From Pontibacter sp. HSC-36F09 (GTDB lineage Bacteria > Bacteroidota > Bacteroidia > Cytophagales > Hymenobacteraceae), in the NCBI RefSeq assembly GCF_024171605.1, contig NZ_JALKAA010000002.1, positions 496,001-560,000 on the forward strand: a stretch of 64,000 nt of DNA, given 5' to 3'. The notes beneath the pieces were generated by a model. The model made no database searches. It was not told the origin of the DNA and was given only the letters and a program-made list of their open reading frames with translations. The position numbers and the translations under genes were made by a program. Shown here one piece after another: positions 17,209-25,158 of the stretch; within the stretch, counting starts at the first letter, position 1; the number at the start of each line of letters is the position of its first letter.

Positions 17209-17871
17209 ATGAAAAAGACAGCAATCCTTGCTTCTATGGCCGCAGCGCTTTTCTTTACCGCTTGCACCGACAGTAACACTGCAACTGAAAACACAACTGC
17301 CGTTACAACTGAAGCCACTGTTGCAACAGAAGGTGAAGCGTATGCCGTAGATACGGCTGCCAGCGAATTGACCTGGAACGGTAAAAAAGTAGGTGGTGAG
17401 CACTCTGGTAACATCAGCCTGCAAGGTGGCGAACTGTTAGTAACTGACGGCCAGTTAGTAGGTGGCGAGTTTACCATCGATATGGCCTCTATCACCAACA
17501 CCGACTTAACAGATGCTAAATACAATGCTGACTTAGTAGGTCACCTGAAGTCTGACGATTTCTTTGGCGTAGAGCAGCACCCAACGGCTAACTTCAAGAT
17601 CAACAGCATCAGCCCGATTGCCGACGCTGCTGCCGGTCAGCCAAACTATAACGTAGAAGGCGACTTAACCATCAAGGGCAAAACCAATCCTGTTAGCTTC
17701 CCAGCGACAGTTACTGTTGAAAACGGCACAGCTACTGCTAAAGCTGACGTAATCATTGACCGCGCCAAGTATGACGTTCGTTACGGCTCTAAGAGCTTCT
17801 TCGATGACCTGGGCGACAAAGTGATCGACGATAACTTCACCGTGAGCCTGGATATTACTGCCAAGCAGTAA
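17209..17871 (+). CDS. YceI family lipoprotein, copy 2
   Basis: A 220-residue lipoprotein: MKKTAILASM start, lipobox FTAC with cysteine 19, a threonine/glutamate-rich linker (residues 20-45), then a complete YceI barrel (LTWNGKKVGGEHSGNI, VGHLKSDDFFGVEQHPTANF, GDLTIKGKTNPVSFPAT, YDVRYGSKSFFDDLGDKVI). It probably binds a hydrophobic ligand while anchored to a membrane. It has its own promoter with a palindromic operator. Gene, terminator and following R2 element are all duplicated from or to copy 1. Confidence 0.92.
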   Translation: MKKTAILASMAAALFFTACTDSNTATENTTAVTTEATVATEGEAYAVDTAASELTWNGKKVGGEHSGNISLQGGELLVTDGQLVGGEFTIDMASITNTDLTDAKYNADLVGHLKSDDFFGVEQHPTANFKINSISPIADAAAGQPNYNVEGDLTIKGKTNPVSFPATVTVENGTATAKADVIIDRAKYDVRYGSKSFFDDLGDKVIDDNFTVSLDITAKQ

Positions 17872-17906
17872 TTCGAACTACCTCTAAGGAAGAAGACCCT
17901 ACCCGA

Positions 17907-17938
17907 GCCCTCCCCTGAAAACAGGGGAGGGCTTTTTT
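17907..17938 (+). terminator. Terminator after yceI copy 2
   Basis: Perfect 11-bp stem GCCCTCCCCTG/CAGGGGAGGGC, loop AAAA, six T residues. Confidence 0.92.
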
Positions 17939-17965
17939 GTTTCTAGCAGGTATAGGTCCTTATTT

Positions 17966-18064
17966 GTCATCTCGACAATAGGAGAGATCTGAATTATTCC
18001 GAAGCCTGTACTACGTTTCAGATTTCTCACTAGTAGAGGGCCCCTACCCCCAGTTCGAAATGAC
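17966..18064. repeat. R2 family element, copy 3, interrupted by the 17-base word
   Basis: Same ends as copy 2 (GTCATCTCGACAATAGGAGA ... TTCGAAATGAC) and the same position after a yceI terminator. It is longer than copy 2 because GAGGGCCCCTACCCCCA sits within its right arm. The rest of the gap to 18193 holds an R3 remnant (AGGTCTCGACCTGTCCC near 18124-18140) and no gene. Confidence 0.82.
18036..18052 (+). repeat. 17-base word GAGGGCCCCTACCCCCA, copy C
   Basis: Exact copy inside the right inverted repeat of R2 copy 3. The three other R2 elements have no such bases at this position. Confidence 0.88.
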
Positions 18065-18193
18065 AAAAAAGTACTTTCTGCCGGTGTTAGGATTCAGGCA
18101 GATTACTTGTGCACGTTTCGGATAGGTCTCGACCTGTCCCTACAGATATTTAGAAAATGATTAACTTGCCTGTACATACAACGCCACCACCTT

Positions 18194-18961
18194 ATGCTGT
18201 ACAAATCTATCTATACCTTACTATTTATACTGCTAATCAGCATCACCTCTTGCCAGACTGAAAAGCAGCCGGACGCGCAGCAGATTGTGGATAAGGCGAT
18301 TGAAGCTCATGGAGGGGAGCGTTTCCTGAAGAGTGCGATCAGTTTTGAGTTCCGGGACAGGCAATACCGGGCTTTGCGTGATGGTGGGGTATTTGTGTAT
18401 AGCCGTACTTTTACGGATTCTACGGGGCAGCATGTGCGGGATGTGTGGCGAAACAGCGGCTTTACCCGCACCATCAATGACGAGGAGGTAGAACTTCCTG
18501 AAGAAAAGCAGAAAGCCTATACCGCTTCTGTTAACTCTGTTATCTACTTTGCCCTACTGCCTTATGCCCTTAACGACGAGGCTGTGCAGAAAGAATACCT
18601 GGGCGAAACTACCATCAAAGGAGAGCCCTACCACAAGGTACGTGTGACTTTCGCCCAGGAAGGCGGCGGCGAAGGCTACCAAGATGTCTACATCTACTGG
18701 TTCCACCAGCAGCGCCACACTATGGATTACCTGGCTTACTCTTTCCAGGAAAATGACGGTGGTACCCGCTTCCGCGAGGCCTTTAATCCCCGCACCGTCG
18801 GCGACATCTTATTTCAGGATTATAACAATTATACCTTAAAGGAGGATACCCCACTGGAAGCCTATGATCAGGCCTTTGAGGCAGGTAAAATGGAAAAGGT
18901 GTCGGAAGTTGTGTTGGAAGATATTGAAGTGAAGGAGTTAGAAAGCCATAGGGATATGTAG
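18194..18961 (+). CDS. Lipoprotein of unknown function (DUF6503-like)
   Basis: A 255-residue lipoprotein with lipobox ITSC and cysteine 20. The opening DAQQIVDKAIEAHGG is a pattern common in Bacteroidota lipoproteins of the DUF6503 type, and the body is rich in beta-strands (FEFRDRQYRALRDGGVFVY, GEPYHKVRVTFAQEGGGEGY) in the manner of LolA/outer-membrane lipoprotein-sorting folds. Role unknown; it may bind a lipid or a small molecule. The family name is from memory. It has no operon partner: a repeat field lies on each side. Confidence 0.75.
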   Translation: MLYKSIYTLLFILLISITSCQTEKQPDAQQIVDKAIEAHGGERFLKSAISFEFRDRQYRALRDGGVFVYSRTFTDSTGQHVRDVWRNSGFTRTINDEEVELPEEKQKAYTASVNSVIYFALLPYALNDEAVQKEYLGETTIKGEPYHKVRVTFAQEGGGEGYQDVYIYWFHQQRHTMDYLAYSFQENDGGTRFREAFNPRTVGDILFQDYNNYTLKEDTPLEAYDQAFEAGKMEKVSEVVLEDIEVKELESHRDM

Positions 18962-19139
18962 CGACCTTTCCGAATCGTGAGGTTTAAATACCTGCTATTG
19001 TGCGCCATCCCCCTTCAAAGGGGGATGGCGCACAATGCGTACTTCAATAATGATTCATACATATTGAGTGTCTCCCTTTGAACGGGGCAAGGAGATGACA
19101 ATCGTGTAAAAGTCCCCTCTTGGGAGGGGCAGGAGTGGG
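18962..19139. repeat. REP-like hairpin cluster, including a 38-base palindrome
   Basis: Bases 18998-19035 form an 18-bp perfect stem (TTGTGCGCCATCCCCCTT and its complement) with only two bases between. Two further R1-type hairpins follow (around 19070-19103 and 19111-19140), each a CCCCTC/GAGGGG-like stem with a tail GGCAGGAG(A/T). They lie between convergent genes and may end both transcripts; no T run is seen. Confidence 0.75.
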
Positions 19140-20039
19140 TTAATAATCAACAATCATCAGCAACACTTTCCACGCCTCCTGCACCTGATGATCATCCAGC
19201 AGCTTTTTGCCTAGTTTTTCCAATTCTGTACGCAGTTGTGCTTTGTCATGCCTGTGCTTACTAAAGGTATAGCTGACTAGCGGATCAGATTTGAAGGCTT
19301 CTACTTCCTCCGCAGAAGGAATAACTTCTGTATTGCCCAGGCGGGCCAGATGATTGCCGGTCAGGATACTGCTGTGGCGGATGTACTCTGGTAACTGATC
19401 TACCCCGACGCTCTTGTTTCGCACTGGCTTGGGCAACTCGAATATACAGTCGCCATTGGCCCTGAGGTAATAGTCGCCACCCATACGCGCGACAGCATCC
19501 AGTTTATAAGGATCGATCTTGCCATCCTCGTTCAGGATGTTTTCATTCACATGAATCAGCAGTACCTCACAGATCACCAGGTTACCGGCGCCGCCTTCCG
19601 GTCCGAGGCTGATCACCTCGTTCACCCGGCACTCCAGGGCTACAGGTGCTTCTTTCACCCGCGGGGCACGCACCATTACGGAAGGCTCTGGCGTCAGACC
19701 AGATTTGATAAACTCGTTAATGCCCTTGTCATACTCCGTACTTGCCAGCGACATCTGCTCCACCATGTCGTAGTTGCTAATGTTGATGACCACTTCCCTG
19801 GTAGTCTCTACATTCTCCAGGGTATGCTTTCCGGTATTGTCGCGCACCCGGCGGGCAGGGGAGAAGACCACGATGGGCGGTTTGGCGCTGAAAACGTTGA
19901 AGAAGCTAAACGGGCTCAGGTTCACATTCCCTTCCTCATCCACCGTACTGGCAAAGGCGATCGGCCGCGGCGCAATGGCACCCAACAATAAAGCATGCAC
20001 TTCTGCCGTTTTGGTTTCTTTCGGGTTTATGGTTTTCAT
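19140..20039 (-). CDS. Flavin reductase family protein
   Basis: A 299-residue protein from the ATG at 20037-20039; the open frame extends 40 codons further upstream through repeat DNA with no family similarity. It opens with TAEVHALLLGAIAPRPIAFASTVDEEGNVNLSPFSFFN, split here only as a description of the FMN-binding split-barrel motif, followed by PPIVVFSPARR and REVVINISNYDMVEQM. Proteins of this type bind FMN and act as NAD(P)H:flavin oxidoreductases or as partners of monooxygenases. No partner is adjacent. It converges on the lipoprotein gene. Confidence 0.87.
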   Translation of the reverse strand: MKTINPKETKTAEVHALLLGAIAPRPIAFASTVDEEGNVNLSPFSFFNVFSAKPPIVVFSPARRVRDNTGKHTLENVETTREVVINISNYDMVEQMSLASTEYDKGINEFIKSGLTPEPSVMVRAPRVKEAPVALECRVNEVISLGPEGGAGNLVICEVLLIHVNENILNEDGKIDPYKLDAVARMGGDYYLRANGDCIFELPKPVRNKSVGVDQLPEYIRHSSILTGNHLARLGNTEVIPSAEEVEAFKSDPLVSYTFSKHRHDKAQLRTELEKLGKKLLDDHQVQEAWKVLLMIVDY

Positions 20040-20125
20040 GGTATAGCTGGTTTGTGTTGGAGGGTTGCAAGTTACGAAATGTATGAATGTGGAAAGTAAG
20101 GTTGTAAAACACGATGAGACTAAAC

Positions 20126-20196
20126 TTGCCCCTGCCCCTCCAAGGAGGGGGATTTGCACAAATAATATTCCCTTCCTTGGAGGGGCGGGGGTGGGT
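20126..20196. repeat. Inverted pair of R1 REP hairpins
   Basis: CCCCTGCCCCTCCAAGGAGG (20130-20149) and CCTTCCTTGGAGGGGCGGGG (20171-20190) are near mirror images around a short AT-rich centre. They sit in the gap between the flavin reductase gene and the polysaccharide locus. Confidence 0.7.
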
Positions 20197-20266
20197 TAAT
20201 CATTCACAAGTACTCCCCATCTTTAAATGAGAAGGTATAAGAAGCTAGAATTAACCACATATAATA

Positions 20267-20297
20267 AATGTTTTCAAAAACATTTTACGTAATTTTG
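20267..20297 (+). promoter_or_regulatory. Candidate promoter and operator at the head of the polysaccharide locus
   Basis: TAatTTTG at 20290-20297 fits the Bacteroidota downstream box. Overlapping the upstream half is AATGTTTT-CA-AAAACATT (20267-20284), an inverted repeat with 8-base arms, suited to a regulator. A second small hairpin, GCATT-AGCA-AATGC (20355-20368), lies just before the first start codon. No clear TTG sits at the ideal distance, so the promoter call is moderate. Confidence 0.5.
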
Positions 20298-20380
20298 CTT
20301 TCTAGCGACAATGTGTCTACGTTGCTGAGACTTGGTTGTGACCTTTAGCTTGTTGCATTAGCAAATGCTATTTACCCCAT

Positions 20381-21169
20381 ATGAAAATTAAACTAGTACT
20401 CTTCCTGAGTCTTCTCTTCTTGGCCTCCTGCAGTTCCCTGCGTACCCGTAACATCGTCTATTTTAGCGACCTGGAGCAAAAGCCACTTCTTACAGAATCA
20501 ATAGAAATAAAGCGTCTGACCATCAAGCCCGGTGACCTATTAGCTATTGAAGTACTTACTCCAAACATGGAAACGAACATGCTATTTAATAGAGGCATTA
20601 TGATGGAGGAAGGTGCCAGTGGTGGTGGACAGATGATGCGGCAACAGGGCAACCAAAACGAAGGCTATTTAGTAGATACTCGTGGCACTATTGATTTTCC
20701 TGTATTAGGTACGATGCCTGTCAACGGGATGACAACGGAACAACTTCGGGACTCAATCCTGTTACGGGTAAAAGAATATGTGCAGGATCCAATCGTTAAA
20801 GTAAGATTGCAAAATTTCAGGTTCACCATGATGGGCGAGACAGGACCTGCTGTAGTGGAAGTTCCTGCCGATAATGAGGATGTGAACCTACTAGAAGGAC
20901 TTGCGATGGCAGGCGGCATTTCAATTTACGGGAAGATGGAAAATGTACTAGTGATCAGAGAACAAAATGGTGTGCGTACCATGGCTCGCTTAAATCTCAA
21001 TAGCAAGGAAACGCTTAACTCTCCCTACTTTTATTTGCAGCAGAATGACATTGTGTATGTAGAGCCAGATAAGGCCAAGGTGACAGGTACCAGCTTTATC
21101 CGGCGTAACTGGGGCTTCGCTGCAGGCATTGTGTCTTCTGCCTGGGTGCTTTACCAATTGTTAAAATAA
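20381..21169 (+). CDS. Polysaccharide export lipoprotein (Wza/BexD-like)
   Basis: A 262-residue lipoprotein (lipobox LASC, cysteine 17) with the Poly_export domain: RLTIKPGDLLAIEVLTP at about 46-62, then GYLVDTRGTIDFPVLGTMPVNGMT, and an SLBB-like segment (VEVPADNEDVNLLEGLAMAGG) further on. It ends in a hydrophobic helix (GFAAGIVSSAWVLYQLL). It should form the outer-membrane channel for the polysaccharide built by the rest of this locus. It is the first gene of a co-directional run and is followed after 21 bases by the Wzc-like gene, its usual partner. Confidence 0.92.
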   Translation: MKIKLVLFLSLLFLASCSSLRTRNIVYFSDLEQKPLLTESIEIKRLTIKPGDLLAIEVLTPNMETNMLFNRGIMMEEGASGGGQMMRQQGNQNEGYLVDTRGTIDFPVLGTMPVNGMTTEQLRDSILLRVKEYVQDPIVKVRLQNFRFTMMGETGPAVVEVPADNEDVNLLEGLAMAGGISIYGKMENVLVIREQNGVRTMARLNLNSKETLNSPYFYLQQNDIVYVEPDKAKVTGTSFIRRNWGFAAGIVSSAWVLYQLLK

Positions 21170-21190
21170 TATAACACTTCCTTCTATATA

Positions 21191-23548
21191 ATGTCCGAAC
21201 TCGATTTTCAGGAAGATAACAGTGAATCTTTAGATATAAAAGGCCTGGTCATGCGGTATCTCCGCTATTGGTACCTCTTTGTGATCGGTGCTGCCCTTGC
21301 TCTTACGGCGGCACACCTTTACCTGCGTTATTCTACCCCAGTCTATAGCGTAAAAGCTACTATTCTTATCAAAGATGAAAGTGGCGCTGATCTGGCCAAT
21401 AGTGGGGTATTCGGTGACATGGCTCTGCTAAAATCAAATAAGTCCTTTTCGAATGAGGTGTTAGTTATTAAGTCGAAAGGCTTGATGGAACGTGTGCTGA
21501 CGGAATTGGGCATGGAGGTGTCTTATTTTGGTGAAGGGCGCATCAAATCACCGGAGTTGTACGGAGGGCGGAGCCCAATTAAGGCGGTTATTGCACAACT
21601 AGACTCGGCTGGACTAGGGAAAAACTTTATTGTAGAGGTAGAAGACAATAACTCCTTCAGTATTTATGAGGGCGAAAATAAAGTCTCTACTCACAAGTTT
21701 GGTGAGCAGATAAAGAAGCATTATGGTACTTTTACTATTGTGGCAGATTCGGATATCACCAATGATAGGGGTCGTCGTGTGTTAGTGCGTTTTAATAACC
21801 TCGGTAAGTTGGCGAATAGCTATAGTAAACAGCTTGGGGTGAAAAGCGTGAACGAGTACGCCACGGTCATGGAGTTAAGTCTGACTGATCCGGTACCTGC
21901 CAAAGGCAAAGACATTCTGAATAAGCTGATTGAAGTATACAATCGTGAAACAATCAACGAAAAAAACCTAGCCGTTTCTAAGACTATTCAATTTATTGAT
22001 GACCGTTTGGTATACCTGACACGAGAGCTGACAGATGTAGAAAAGGATGTAGAGCGGTATTTGCAAGATAATAGATTGATAGACCCTGCTGCCAGTGGAG
22101 GAATGTATCAAAGTACTGCACACACCTATAACCAACAGATAACAGAGAATGAAATTAAACTCGAGATATTAAAGTCAGTTGAATCATACCTCCAACAAGA
22201 AGAAAATAAATATGAACTGGTACCCACCAGCCTTGATATTGCTGATCCAACGCTTGGTGGTTTAATTGTTAACTTCAATGAGCTACAAAATCAGCGACGA
22301 CGCTTGGGCCGTTCTGTTACTGAAAACAATCCGGTTCTCCGTAATGTGAATGAGCAGCTAGAAATTTTGCGCCTGAATATTCTGGAAAATATTCGGAATA
22401 TCAGAGAGGGACTATTAGTCGTTCGCCGTAATTTACAGGCCAGCGCCCGTCAGTTTGAGTCACAGGTGCGGCAGGTACCTTCTATGCAACGAGAACTGAC
22501 TGACATCAGCCGACAACAGGGCATTAAGGAGGGATTATATTTATATCTTCTGCAAAAACGCGAAGAGGCCGCCTTATCACAGGCTATTACGCCATCCAAT
22601 TCCCGTGTTCTTGATCCGGCAGCGGCTGGTGGAAGCCCCATTGAACCTCAGGCTACCAACATATACCTTATGTCTTTGTTAGCTGGTCTCGCTATACCGT
22701 TCGCAGGTATATTCCTGCGCGATATGCTCAACGATACTATACAGGAGGTGCGTGAAGTTGAAAAGGCTACATCTACACCTATCCTTGGCGAAATCGGGCA
22801 TAATGATTCGGGTCAAATGATGGTAGTCAGGCAGGAGAGTCGTAGCTCGAGTGCTGAGCTTTTCCGCTTATTGCGTGCAAATATGCAATTTGCTGCAGGA
22901 GGCAAAGAAAATAGGGTGATTCTGGTAACTTCCAGCATGAGCGGAGAAGGTAAAACCTTTTTTAGTTTGAACCTGGCTGCCAGTTTGGGGATGACAGGTA
23001 AAAAAGTAGTTGTGCTGGGTTTTGACTTACGGAAGCCTAAGCTGACACAAGGAGTGAATTTGCCAAACAATATTGGTATCACCAATTACCTGATCTCAGA
23101 CAGTGTTCAGATTGAGGATATGATTCAGTTTGCACCCGATATGCCAGATTTGGCAATCATCGGCTCAGGACCTATTCCTCCGAATCCTTCTGAACTGATG
23201 TTATTGCCGAAGATTGGAATGCTCATCGAAGAACTCAAGTCTGCCTTTGACTATATCATCCTGGACTCCTCGCCTGTCGGGCAGGTGGCGGATACCCTGG
23301 CATTAGCCCCTTATATTGACTCTAGCTTATATATAGTACGCTATAATTACACGCATAAAAAACAGCTGCAAATCATTGATGACCTATATAAGTCACGCAA
23401 GCTCAAGCATCCGATGATTGTGCTCAATGATGCTAAAAAGAGCAATAGCTATGGTTATTCCTATGGTTACGGCTATGGGTATGGTAACTATTATGAAGAA
23501 GAGTCGAGGGGTTTGGGTAGTAAGTTGAGGAAGTTGGTGAAGGGGTAA
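21191..23548 (+). CDS. Polysaccharide co-polymerase and tyrosine autokinase (Wzc-like)
   Basis: A 785-residue inner-membrane protein. Residues 12-50 hold the first Wzz helix, followed by a long periplasmic domain with coiled-coil stretches (about 260-470) and a second helix near 498-515. The cytoplasmic BY-kinase domain has Walker A SGEGKT (584-589, lysine 588), Walker A' VVVLGFDLRKP and Walker B YIILDSSP. The C-terminal tail is a tyrosine ladder with eight tyrosines between 754 and 768, the sites of autophosphorylation that control chain length. It works with the export lipoprotein upstream and the Wzx/Wzy proteins further on. A repeat field separates it from the sugar genes. Confidence 0.94.
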   Translation: MSELDFQEDNSESLDIKGLVMRYLRYWYLFVIGAALALTAAHLYLRYSTPVYSVKATILIKDESGADLANSGVFGDMALLKSNKSFSNEVLVIKSKGLMERVLTELGMEVSYFGEGRIKSPELYGGRSPIKAVIAQLDSAGLGKNFIVEVEDNNSFSIYEGENKVSTHKFGEQIKKHYGTFTIVADSDITNDRGRRVLVRFNNLGKLANSYSKQLGVKSVNEYATVMELSLTDPVPAKGKDILNKLIEVYNRETINEKNLAVSKTIQFIDDRLVYLTRELTDVEKDVERYLQDNRLIDPAASGGMYQSTAHTYNQQITENEIKLEILKSVESYLQQEENKYELVPTSLDIADPTLGGLIVNFNELQNQRRRLGRSVTENNPVLRNVNEQLEILRLNILENIRNIREGLLVVRRNLQASARQFESQVRQVPSMQRELTDISRQQGIKEGLYLYLLQKREEAALSQAITPSNSRVLDPAAAGGSPIEPQATNIYLMSLLAGLAIPFAGIFLRDMLNDTIQEVREVEKATSTPILGEIGHNDSGQMMVVRQESRSSSAELFRLLRANMQFAAGGKENRVILVTSSMSGEGKTFFSLNLAASLGMTGKKVVVLGFDLRKPKLTQGVNLPNNIGITNYLISDSVQIEDMIQFAPDMPDLAIIGSGPIPPNPSELMLLPKIGMLIEELKSAFDYIILDSSPVGQVADTLALAPYIDSSLYIVRYNYTHKKQLQIIDDLYKSRKLKHPMIVLNDAKKSNSYGYSYGYGYGYGNYYEEESRGLGSKLRKLVKG

Positions 23549-23618
23549 ACCCCACCCCAGCCCTCCCCTAAAAACAGGGGAGGGAGCCTGTGAACGATTA
23601 CACCTTTGCCCTTCTCAA

Positions 23619-23635
23619 GAGGGCCCCTACCCCCA
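23619..23635 (+). repeat. 17-base word GAGGGCCCCTACCCCCA, copy D
   Basis: Exact copy, followed by AAACAGGGGAGGG; the left flank is CCTTTGCCCTTCTCAA. Confidence 0.82.
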
Positions 23636-23699
23636 AAACAGGGGAGGGGGATTTTAAAAAATAATTAAATAGAAAGTGTTCTCAAGCCCCCTCCTGTTT

Positions 23700-23716
23700 T
23701 GGGGGTAGGGGCCCTC
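23700..23716 (-). repeat. 17-base word GAGGGCCCCTACCCCCA, copy E
   Basis: Exact copy on the minus strand, placed in the loop of a CCCCCTCCT/AGGAGGGGG hairpin. Read on the minus strand its right flank (AAACAGGAGG) nearly matches that of copy D. Confidence 0.82.
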
Positions 23717-23761
23717 GATAAAAGGAGGGGGTTGGGGGAGGTAAAAAACGAACATAAATAA

Positions 23762-25072
23762 ATGTCAGGTACAGAGATGACAGCTATAGGAAATGCCAAA
23801 ATTGCCGTAATCGGCTTAGGTTATGTAGGTTTACCACTAGCCGTTGAGTTCGCTAAGAAATTCTCTACTGTCGGGTTCGATATCAACGAGGGACGGGTGC
23901 AGGAACTGAATGGTGGATATGATCGCACTTTAGAGATTGAAAATGATTATTTAAAATCGGTTCTAACTTCAAGCTCTAATGGCAAGGTAGGTTTGTATTG
24001 CTCTAATAACCTGAAAGACATTGAAGCCTGTAATTATTACATCGTCACTGTACCTACCCCGGTGGATAAAAACAACCGACCCGATCTTACTCCGCTCTAC
24101 AAAGCGAGCGAGACTGTGGGAAAGGTACTGAAGCGCGGAGATATCGTGATCTATGAGTCTACTGTATATCCTGGTGTGACGGAAGAAGAGTGCGTGCCGG
24201 TGCTGGAGCGCATGTCAGGACTATCGTTTAATGTAGACTTTTTTGCAGGCTACTCTCCTGAACGCATTAACCCGGGAGATAAAGAACATACTGTTGCTAA
24301 AATACTAAAGATCACTTCCGGTTCTACTCCTGAAGCTGCAGAGAAAGTGGACCAATTGTATAGAACAGTGATCACAGCCGGAACGCATAAGGCAGCTTCC
24401 ATCAAAGTAGCAGAAGCAGCAAAAGTGATCGAAAATTCACAGCGTGATATCAATATTGCCTTCGTGAACGAACTTGCCAAAATCTTCAACCGCCTGGGCA
24501 TCGATACTGACGAGGTATTGGAAGCAGCCGGAACCAAATGGAATTTTCTCAAATTCAAGCCCGGTTTGGTAGGAGGTCACTGTATTGGTGTGGATCCATA
24601 CTACTTAGCACAAAAAGCTCAGGAAGCCGGTTACCATCCGGAGATCATTTTGGCTGGCCGCCGATTAAACGACGGCATGGGAGAGTATGTTGCCCATGAA
24701 GTAATTAAGTTAATGGTCAAGAAGGAGATTGCTGTAAAAGGAGCTAATATTTTGGTGCTCGGCATAACATTTAAGGAGAACTGCCCGGATGTGCGCAATA
24801 CTAAAGTAGTAGACATCCTGCGCACCCTTAAAGATTACGATACCAATATCACTATTTACGACCCATGGGCTGAACCTGCTGAGGTAAAGCACGAGTATGG
24901 ATGGGATTCTGTTAAAGAATTGAACAGTGTAACTAATTGCGATGCCATTATCTTAGCCGTATCTCACGATGAATTTAAGTCATTGGACTTAAGTAAACTC
25001 TGTAAAGAAAACGCTGTGATCTACGACGTAAAAGGCGTCCTCCCCAAAGAACTCTCCGATGCTCGTCTATAA
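23762..25072 (+). CDS. tviB: Nucleotide sugar dehydrogenase, UDP-N-acetylhexosamine 6-dehydrogenase type
   Basis: A 436-residue enzyme with an N-terminal Rossmann motif [17 protein letters not shown] (about residues 14-30), the catalytic cysteine 274 in [15 protein letters not shown], and the C-terminal UDP-binding domain with [17 protein letters not shown]. The [11 protein letters not shown] form marks the TviB/WbpA/WecC branch, which oxidises C6 of UDP-GlcNAc or UDP-GalNAc to the uronic acid, in contrast to the GGSCFPKD form of Ugd found at 47540-48892. The next gene is a TviC-like epimerase; together they would supply UDP-GalNAcA. An alternative ATG lies 5 codons in. Confidence 0.9.
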   Translation: MSGTEMTAIGNAKIAVIGLGYVGLPLAVEFAKKFSTVGFDINEGRVQELNGGYDRTLEIENDYLKSVLTSSSNGKVGLYCSNNLKDIEACNYYIVTVPTPVDKNNRPDLTPLYKASETVGKVLKRGDIVIYESTVYPGVTEEECVPVLERMSGLSFNVDFFAGYSPERINPGDKEHTVAKILKITSGSTPEAAEKVDQLYRTVITAGTHKAASIKVAEAAKVIENSQRDINIAFVNELAKIFNRLGIDTDEVLEAAGTKWNFLKFKPGLVGGHCIGVDPYYLAQKAQEAGYHPEIILAGRRLNDGMGEYVAHEVIKLMVKKEIAVKGANILVLGITFKENCPDVRNTKVVDILRTLKDYDTNITIYDPWAEPAEVKHEYGWDSVKELNSVTNCDAIILAVSHDEFKSLDLSKLCKENAVIYDVKGVLPKELSDARL

Positions 25073-25086
25073 GTTAGGTAATTAAA

Positions 25087-25124
25087 ACTCCCCTCTTCGG
25101 TTAAGAAGGGGCTGGGGTGGGTTG
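25087..25124. repeat. R1 REP hairpin
   Basis: CTCCCCTCTT and AAGAAGGGG pair, followed by the asymmetric tail CTGGGGTGGGTTG shared by R1 copies across the window. Confidence 0.65.
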
Positions 25125-25158
25125 ACCCGGTAATTCAAACCCTTTATCAAGAAGAAAT

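Larger units (their letters stand above)
23549..23761. repeat. Hairpin-rich repeat field with two 17-base words
   Basis: The gap contains CCCTCCCC/GGGGAGGG stems (23561-23585, 23639-23650) and an opposing set (23683-23745). Copies D and E of the 17-base word lie in it in opposite orientations, about 65 bases apart. No gene is seen. It may weaken transcription between the export genes and the sugar genes. Confidence 0.75.

Noticed and set aside
18962-20200. Clusters of short GC-rich hairpins considered as a CRISPR array
   Set aside because: Copies are irregularly spaced, palindromic and of differing length, with no spacers of constant size and no cas genes.
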